NCBI GenBank assembly: GCA_018667205.1 | Contig: JABIVN010000536.1 | Span: 1 to 11,127 of the forward strand | Direction: 5' to 3' | Source of the DNA: Gammaproteobacteria bacterium | GTDB lineage: Bacteria; Pseudomonadota; Gammaproteobacteria; Pseudomonadales; Azotimanducaceae | DNA: 11,127 nt | In this document: positions 6,877 through 11,127 of the stretch, in pieces | Layout: each line of letters starts with the position of its first letter | Numbering within the stretch: position 1 is the first letter of the stretch | The notes under the pieces: generated by a model | Database searches by the model: none | What the model was told of the DNA's origin: nothing | Seen by the model: only the letters and a program-made list of their open reading frames with translations | Translations under genes and position numbers: made by a program

Positions 6877-7191
6877 TTAAAGGCTGAAGCCGCCGAGCTA
6901 GCCGATCGAATTACATTGCTGCGTGACGAAGACAATCATACTGTTATTTACCCCGCTCACTTTCACAAGGCGTTTCGCAGATACCTCAGATTGGAAAGAC
7001 CGTCAGTCGATCAGGATTTTCAGTTTTTAACAGCGGAGGACTTTGACTTTTTTGGATAGCGACTACCAAACTCCCTAAATTCCCGTGAAATGCAAGCGCT
7101 GCAGATGGCAGAAGAGAATCGTTATGACCGCCGGTATTCGCGAGCTCTGGCAGCATTAGACCGGTTTAATGGCTGCTGGTATTCAAAATGA
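6877..7191 (+). pseudogene. C-terminal fragment of an unidentified gene with an in-frame amber codon
   Basis: One frame runs from 6877 (just after TGA 6874-6876) to TGA 7189-7191, interrupted only by TAG at 7057-7059. Before the TAG it reads as soluble protein (AEAAELADRITLLRDEDNHT, then VIYPAHFHKAFRRYLRLERP, ending AEDFDFFG). After the TAG it continues RLPNSLNSREMQALQMAEEN and ends RALAALDRFNGCWYSK. Both halves have balanced, coding-like composition with conserved-looking aromatic and charged residues, and no ATG opens the first half. The simplest reading is a gene that lost its 5' part and gained a stop. I do not recognise the family. An ATG overlaps its final stop (ATGA at 7188-7191). Confidence 0.5.
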
Positions 7192-7343
7192 CCACCCATA
7201 ATTTAAAGCCACGCCAGAGGCCTGCCAGAGCCACGCCAGAGGCCACGCCCGAGGCCACACCAGAGGCCACGCCAGATACGTCTCCAGGCTTTCGCCCGAA
7301 AACCCCTTCTATTGCGCCTATCCTTGGGCGCGATAGCCGATAG
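7188..7343 (+). CDS. Short Pro/Thr-rich ORF containing ATPE repeats, doubtful
   Basis: An ATG at 7188 overlaps the stop of the preceding fragment in an ATGA junction, the arrangement used for translational coupling. It opens 51 codons: a basic start (MTTHNLKPRQRPAR), three ATPE units and one ATPD, then a tail TSPGFRPKTPSIAPILGRDS. Low complexity makes it look like a linker or a chance reading of the minisatellite. There is no signal peptide or membrane segment. It ends 43 bases before the stop of the convergent esterase gene. It may be real, part of the decayed gene upstream, or noise. Confidence 0.22.
   Translation: MTTHNLKPRQRPARATPEATPEATPEATPDTSPGFRPKTPSIAPILGRDSR
7208..7277. repeat. 12-bp minisatellite, consensus GCCACGCCAGAG
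   Basis: Full units lie at 7208-7219, 7230-7241, 7242-7253, 7254-7265 and 7266-7277, with a degenerate 10-bp copy at 7220-7229. The last four are contiguous and differ from each other by one or two bases. In the forward frame of the short ORF they encode ATPE. The 10-bp copy shifts phase, so the first unit is out of frame with the rest. Confidence 0.85.
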
Positions 7344-7386
7344 TGCCGACAGATTTTTCGTCGAATCGCTCCTGAACCTGTTATTC

Positions 7387-8412
7387 CTATTCGATAGCTG
7401 CGTATAAGTATGGCAACGAGATATCCATTCGGTAGTCCACCGTCGAATGGTTATCCGAGAATTCTTCATACCGATGATCAATGCCTAGCGACTGGAGCTT
7501 CCTGTTAAGTTGCCTAGCGCCATAGACCAGGTTGTACTGATCTTTGGAGCCACAATCTATAAATAATCCCTTTAGGCTTTTTAGGTTCTGTTGCGCCTCG
7601 GTGTGATCAACCATCCTGACAGGGTCCCAGGCAAGCCAGTTACTCCAGCGTTCCTCTATTATTTCGCAGGTGTCGTTAGTCACTGGCAGTCGAATACCAT
7701 AGGGAGCGTCAGGGTCAGGGTCATAACTTGCTGCCATGGCTAGCATCATCAGATGATGAAACTCTGAGCCATGCACCTTCTTGGCCCTGTGGATTTTTTC
7801 AATGTAGGTTGAAATGTTAAAACCAACATTTGAGAGCGCACGAAGGACGCCAGGAAAGTCTCCTCGATAACACAACTCGAAGTCCAGATCTCCGGAATGA
7901 CAGGCGATAGCAGCCCAGGTGTCAGCGCGACGTAAACCATGAACCAGCGATCCATAGCCACCGGACGATTTACCGAAGATAGCTCGATGGTCACGGCCTT
8001 GCCTGATTCTAAATTGATTCTCTAGCTCCGGAACCATTTCATCGCACAGAAAACCCTCCCAGTTACCCATCGCTGCTGAGTTAATGTATTGGTTGCCGCC
8101 AAGGGACGTAAAACAATCGGGAAACGCCACGATAACCGGCCCCATGGCACCGTTTGCAATTAATCTGTCTAATTGTTGTGGTACGTTTTCCTGAAAGGCT
8201 TTCCACCCAACATGACCAAAGCCGCTACCAGTGAACCCGACAATATCAACCATCAGCGGGTAGTCGTCTGTCGTTTGGTCATAACCTTCCGGCAGATATA
8301 CCGCGACGCTGCGATCTGTCGGGTCTCCCAGCAGGTTGTTTTTCAGCGCTTCAGAATGGACCTCAATGACCTCAATTCTTCCTTTGGGTCTCGCAAAGGG
8401 ATGTTTTGGCAA
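7387..8412 (-). CDS. Esterase, alpha/beta-hydrolase fold (putative esterase, EstD/Fes-like)
   Basis: A 341-residue predicted cytoplasmic serine esterase. Motifs: RSVAVYLPEGYD near 34-45, typical of the family's entry strand; GKSSGG (147-152), which fits GxSxG with Ser149 as nucleophile; GSKDQYN (288-294), with Asp291 the likely acid; and DNHSTVDYR (320-328), with His322 the likely catalytic His. No signal peptide. The start is TTG at 8412: AAGGAG sits six bases upstream, and the next ATG (codon 54) would remove conserved N-terminal sequence. It is the second gene of a two-gene leftward unit; ten bases separate it from the stop of the LLM oxidoreductase, and its ribosome-binding site overlaps that stop. 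Substrate unknown. Hydrolysis of an ester or acyl-CoA-linked intermediate in the same catabolic route is inferred from context. Confidence 0.87.
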   Translation of the reverse strand: MPKHPFARPKGRIEVIEVHSEALKNNLLGDPTDRSVAVYLPEGYDQTTDDYPLMVDIVGFTGSGFGHVGWKAFQENVPQQLDRLIANGAMGPVIVAFPDCFTSLGGNQYINSAAMGNWEGFLCDEMVPELENQFRIRQGRDHRAIFGKSSGGYGSLVHGLRRADTWAAIACHSGDLDFELCYRGDFPGVLRALSNVGFNISTYIEKIHRAKKVHGSEFHHLMMLAMAASYDPDPDAPYGIRLPVTNDTCEIIEERWSNWLAWDPVRMVDHTEAQQNLKSLKGLFIDCGSKDQYNLVYGARQLNRKLQSLGIDHRYEEFSDNHSTVDYRMDISLPYLYAAIE

Positions 8413-8418
8413 TTTTTA

Positions 8419-8424
8419 CTCCTT
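8419..8424 (-). promoter_or_regulatory. Ribosome-binding site that fixes the TTG start of the esterase
   Basis: On the minus strand AAGGAG lies six bases before the TTG. Its first two bases are also part of the TAA stop of the upstream oxidoreductase gene, which suggests translational coupling. A near-perfect site at ideal spacing is the main support for a non-ATG start. Confidence 0.8.
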
Positions 8425-9337
8425 AATCGAATCGTTGGTGTAGTGCATCGTGTACATCAGCAAGCTGCTCAACAAGCTCTTCTACCGAGCGCGCCCCAGC
8501 TTGAAAGATAGCCGTCATATTGATCGCCATCCATTCGAAACCAAACCCCTGGATTCGTTCTGCCGCGGCAAAGATCCTATCCTTGTCGGCATAAAAACCC
8601 TTACCCGCCTCATCACGTGGCGGTGTGTCCAGCATCATCTGGAATCCAATGTGACTGGCGTCTCGACCGGCAGCTTCCGCGTACGCAAGAATCTTTGATT
8701 TTGACGCAATAACCTGTTCGTCTCGCATCTGAGAGGTCGCCAGCCAGCCATCGCCCAGTTCACCAGTCCTCTTGATCGCGGCATCTGCAGACCCGCCAAT
8801 CCAGATGGGTAGTGCGCCACCCTGTGGCGGTTTCGGTTCCATAGCAATCGCTTCAAACTGGTAGAAGTCAGTATTCGCACTAACGCTTTCTTCCGACCAG
8901 TATCGTCGAAGCAACTTGATTGCTTCATCCATACGCCGGCCGCGATTGGTAAAGGTCTCCCCAAGGGCTTCGTATTCAGACTCCTGCCAGCCAACACCGA
9001 CACCTAGTCTGACCCGGCCAGCTGAAAGAGTATCAAGTGTGCTGACCTGTTTTGCGGTTAGCGTGGGATTTCGCTGAGGTAGCACCAGAACCTCGGTACC
9101 AAGACCGATGCGATCCGTTGCCGCGGCAATAAACGACAACATAACGATCGCTTCCATTATTGGCATCTGCGGCGGGTACATCGGCGCTGCACGTGTGTCA
9201 GTGGGATAACCCATTACCACATGGTCAAACATGTCCAGTTGATCAAAGCCTATTTGCTCAACTGCCTGCGCTAACTTGATGACGCCCTCCGGGCCCCATT
9301 TATAACTCACGGAGGGAAACTCTACCGATAACTTCAT
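8423..9337 (-). CDS. LLM-class flavin-dependent oxidoreductase (luciferase-like, F420- or FMN-dependent)
   Basis: A 304-residue TIM-barrel oxidoreductase of the bacterial luciferase-like superfamily. Motifs: FDHV (37-40) after the first strand-helix; GLGTEVLVLPQRNP (78-91); the signature LDTLSAGRVRLGVGVGW (101-117), followed by E-Y-E-A-L-G; RGRRMDEAI (132-140); and PIWIGGSADAAIKR (177-190), ending in the GDGWL motif (195-199). This pattern is close to the group usually annotated as F420-dependent (TIGR03619-like). Such annotations in proteobacteria are often uncertain, and FMN may be the true cofactor. Full length for the family. ATG at 9337 with only a weak GGA upstream. First gene of the leftward pair with the esterase. 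It could act on the same substrate series, but the reaction cannot be fixed from sequence. Confidence 0.9.
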   Translation of the reverse strand: MKLSVEFPSVSYKWGPEGVIKLAQAVEQIGFDQLDMFDHVVMGYPTDTRAAPMYPPQMPIMEAIVMLSFIAAATDRIGLGTEVLVLPQRNPTLTAKQVSTLDTLSAGRVRLGVGVGWQESEYEALGETFTNRGRRMDEAIKLLRRYWSEESVSANTDFYQFEAIAMEPKPPQGGALPIWIGGSADAAIKRTGELGDGWLATSQMRDEQVIASKSKILAYAEAAGRDASHIGFQMMLDTPPRDEAGKGFYADKDRIFAAAERIQGFGFEWMAINMTAIFQAGARSVEELVEQLADVHDALHQRFD

Positions 9338-9371
9338 TTCAACAATCCAGCCTGACTTAATCTTCTAGCAT

Positions 9372-9390
9372 ACCAAACTCCCAATTTGGT
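9372..9390. promoter_or_regulatory. Candidate operator ACCAAA-N7-TTTGGT in the divergent promoter region
   Basis: Arms ACCAAA (9372-9377) and TTTGGT (9385-9390) are exact inverse complements, 19 bp overall. They sit in the roughly 100-bp gap between the divergent oxidoreductase and acyl-CoA dehydrogenase genes. A second, weaker symmetry (CAATT...AATTG) follows within about 20 bases. The position suits a regulator controlling both directions. No regulator gene lies beside it in the window. Confidence 0.35.
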
Positions 9391-9427
9391 GATATTGTGA
9401 ATTGCTATCCTCATAAAAAACCCTAAA

Positions 9428-9433
9428 AAAGGA
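9428..9433 (+). promoter_or_regulatory. Ribosome-binding site that decides the acyl-CoA dehydrogenase start
   Basis: AAAGGA ends one base before an ATG at 9435 (too close for initiation) and seven bases before a second in-frame ATG at 9441 (normal spacing). The downstream ATG is therefore preferred. Confidence 0.7.
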
Positions 9434-9440
9434 CATGATT

Positions 9441-10640
9441 ATGCTGAGCCTATCCATCCCCGAACACGTAGAACCCATCCGCCAAAAAGTCCTGCATTTT
9501 ATCGAGCAGGAGATTTATCCGGTCGAGGCAGAACTTTTGGCTGACAAGGTCAGCAGTCGAAGCGGAAACGTCATGAAAGGCCTCATGCAAAAGGCTAAAG
9601 ACCAGGGATTATGGGCCCTGGGTCACCCGGAAGAAATCGGCGGTGGTGGCCTGCCTTTCATGGACTATGTGTTCGTGAATGAGGTGGTCGGTCGTTCAGA
9701 AATCGCCACAGTCGTCCTCGGCACCCATTCGCTGCAGGACTCGATCATGCTGCACCGATACGCAAATGATAAGTGGCGGAACAAATACCTGGAACCCCTG
9801 GTTGCCGGTGAAGTATTTCCAAGTTTTGGCATGACTGAGCCTGATGTTGCAAGTTCAGATCCGACACAGCTTCAAACTCGGGCAGAACTTGACGGTGATG
9901 AATGGGTAATAAATGGCCGGAAGTGGTTCACCTCTGGCGCTGGAAACGCTGCCTATACTACTGCTATGGTTCGAACAGAATTTGATGTCCCTGACCACGC
10001 CGCTTTCTCGATGATCGTCGTGCCGACCGACACCCCCGGATACAATATTATTCGAGACGTGAAAGTCATGGGCCAGGCAGATGGTCACTACGAGGTCGCC
10101 TATGACAACGTTCGTGTGCCCAAGGAAAACTTGCTTGGCCCCCGTGGCCAAGGATTCAAGATAGCCCAGGACAGACTTGGCCCCGGAAGAATCTTTCACT
10201 GCATGCGGTGGCTCGGCCAAGCACAGCGGGCATTCGATCTCATGTGCGACCGGGCAAATAACCGTGTTGCCTTCGGCAAAAACCTTGGTGAACACCAGCA
10301 GATACAAAAGTTTATTTTCGACACCGCTGCGGAAATCCAGGCATCAAGGCTCCTAACCCTGCATGCTGCACAAAAAATAGATCAGGGCGACGAGGCCAGG
10401 ATCGAGATTGGTTTGATCAAAGTGTTCGGTGCAAAAATGCTACACAACTCCATTGACCGTGCGATACAGGTTCACGGCGCACTGGGCGTAACGGAAGATA
10501 CACCGCTTGAGCGTATGTATCGGCATGCCCGATATGCTCGGATTTACGACGGCGCCGATGAAGTCCATGTCATGACCACAGCCAGACGTATTCTCCGGGT
10601 CTATAACGACGGTGCAAAATTCGACTTCGGCCTGCGGTAG
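9441..10640 (+). CDS. Acyl-CoA dehydrogenase (ACAD10/11-like subgroup)
   Basis: A 399-residue FAD-dependent acyl-CoA dehydrogenase that introduces the alpha-beta double bond of an acyl-CoA and passes electrons to ETF. Motifs: MTEPDVASSD (131-140) and GRKWFTSGA (159-167), the FAD and substrate signature; RVAFGK (275-280); QVHGALG (343-349), typical of FAD binding; and the C-terminal IYDGADEVH (368-376). In medium-chain dehydrogenase the catalytic base is the Glu of a YEG motif; here the aligned residue is Asp370, as is usual in ACAD10/11-like enzymes, so the exact catalytic base is uncertain. Complete for the family. It is transcribed away from the oxidoreductase-esterase pair across a shared promoter region, which suggests one regulon. 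The acyl substrate is unknown; an upstream in-frame ATG at 9435 would add only two residues. Confidence 0.93.
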   Translation: MLSLSIPEHVEPIRQKVLHFIEQEIYPVEAELLADKVSSRSGNVMKGLMQKAKDQGLWALGHPEEIGGGGLPFMDYVFVNEVVGRSEIATVVLGTHSLQDSIMLHRYANDKWRNKYLEPLVAGEVFPSFGMTEPDVASSDPTQLQTRAELDGDEWVINGRKWFTSGAGNAAYTTAMVRTEFDVPDHAAFSMIVVPTDTPGYNIIRDVKVMGQADGHYEVAYDNVRVPKENLLGPRGQGFKIAQDRLGPGRIFHCMRWLGQAQRAFDLMCDRANNRVAFGKNLGEHQQIQKFIFDTAAEIQASRLLTLHAAQKIDQGDEARIEIGLIKVFGAKMLHNSIDRAIQVHGALGVTEDTPLERMYRHARYARIYDGADEVHVMTTARRILRVYNDGAKFDFGLR

Positions 10641-11127
10641 GAATGCACAGGCAAGAGGCATCAGCGGTCAGGTTTTGTTTCTCTTGTTACTCGCCTTTTG
10701 CCGCCATTGCATTCTATCGGCTGCGGCGTTCTCCGCTGTTCAATGACGTGAAGTTCAACCTTATGCCTCTAAGGCCAGAGAATAACTTTACCGGGCATAG
10801 GGACAAGCCAACGGATAGCCTGTTCAAACTCACGTATATTTTCAGATGCGGCACGGCAGGCAGAGGAAGCTGGCCTGTTATGCGCAGGAAAAAGGCGAAT
10901 AAATATTCTGGGAAAATGACACCTGCCTTTCCTGCACAAGGCGATCACCATCTCATGGGCGCTCTCGCTGATCATCAAGGACAGTTTGCGGGTGGTTTAG
11001 ACCTCGCGGTGTTAACGACAATAACTTCCACGTCACTAACACCGCTCAGCCCTAATACATCGCGACTTCCGCTAGAGGTCCAAAGGACGATAGTACTCAC
11101 GTCCCTCGCTAACGTAATCCCCCATTA
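10641..11127. other. 487-bp stretch to the window end without a recognisable gene
   Basis: No frame on either strand looks like a known protein. The longest open stretch (minus strand, about 10769-10978) has no ribosome-binding site and no recognisable motif. The stretch holds one long inverted repeat at 11006-11045 and no clear terminator for the acyl-CoA dehydrogenase: CAAGAG and CTCTTG flank a loop of about 20 bases just after the stop, too open to count. It could be decayed DNA or an untranslated region of a gene beyond the window. Confidence 0.5.
11006..11045. repeat. Inverted repeat GCGGTGTTA...TAACACCGC
   Basis: Nine-base arms at 11006-11014 and 11037-11045 are exact inverse complements. 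Inside them GAC (11017-11019) pairs with GTC (11032-11034) across a 2x2 internal loop, leaving a 12-base loop. No T-tract follows, so it is not a standard terminator. It may be an operator, an RNA structure or a recombination-type site. It does not match the GTTRRRY/RYYYAAC ends of integron attC sites. Confidence 0.55.

Noticed and set aside
7203..7481. 92-codon minus-strand frame over the GCCACGCCAGAG repeat
   Set aside because: Its C-terminal half is a Trp/Arg/Gly-rich reading of the minisatellite and the rest overlaps the end of the esterase gene.
9855..10307. 150-codon minus-strand frame inside the acyl-CoA dehydrogenase
   Set aside because: Lies entirely within a full-length, motif-complete gene on the other strand.
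10769..10978. 69-codon minus-strand frame
   Set aside because: No ribosome-binding site and no recognisable motif. It could be a decayed fragment but cannot be supported.

Overview
The window looks like chromosomal DNA of a Gram-negative bacterium, most likely a marine or environmental gammaproteobacterium. It encodes an outer-membrane TonB-dependent receptor with a signal peptide and a C-terminal aromatic residue. It also carries oxidative catabolism genes (a Baeyer-Villiger-type monooxygenase, an LLM-class flavin-dependent oxidoreductase and an acyl-CoA dehydrogenase) of the kind common in ketone-, terpenoid-, steroid- or alkane-using marine proteobacteria. The taxonomic call is inference. 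No tRNA, rRNA, CRISPR array, intact transposase or phage gene was seen.

Layout. (1) Positions 1-614: the first 43 codons of a TetR-type regulator run off the left edge on the minus strand, with a candidate palindromic operator over its start. Next comes what looks like a decayed small membrane-protein gene. (2) 615-3306: a 625-residue type I Baeyer-Villiger-like monooxygenase, then a 207-residue multi-pass membrane protein of unknown function. (3) 3438-6256: a short direct repeat, then a small exported His/Cys protein (GTG start, apparently little or no leader), then a 734-residue TonB-dependent receptor with two His/Asp/Glu-rich insertions. These suggest uptake of zinc or a similar metal. 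A strong hairpin terminator closes the unit. (4) 6257-7386: about 1.1 kb with no intact gene. It holds a hairpin, a pseudogene fragment with an in-frame amber codon, and a 12-bp minisatellite inside a short Pro/Thr-rich ORF. (5) 7387-10640: a divergent cluster. An esterase (TTG start) and an LLM-class oxidoreductase are co-transcribed leftwards; an acyl-CoA dehydrogenase is transcribed rightwards. They share a promoter region of about 100 bp. (6) 10641-11127: no gene recognised, but one notable inverted repeat.

How the genes may work together. The monooxygenase (ketone to ester or lactone), the esterase (ester hydrolysis), the LLM oxidoreductase and the acyl-CoA dehydrogenase could be parts of one catabolic programme. 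However, the metal-uptake genes and about 1 kb of decayed DNA separate the two groups, so this link is only suggested. The partial TetR regulator is the obvious candidate controller of the monooxygenase side. I found no convincing new defence or mobile system. The best leads are the metal receptor with its small companion, the unknown membrane protein behind the monooxygenase, and the decayed genes and minisatellites around them.
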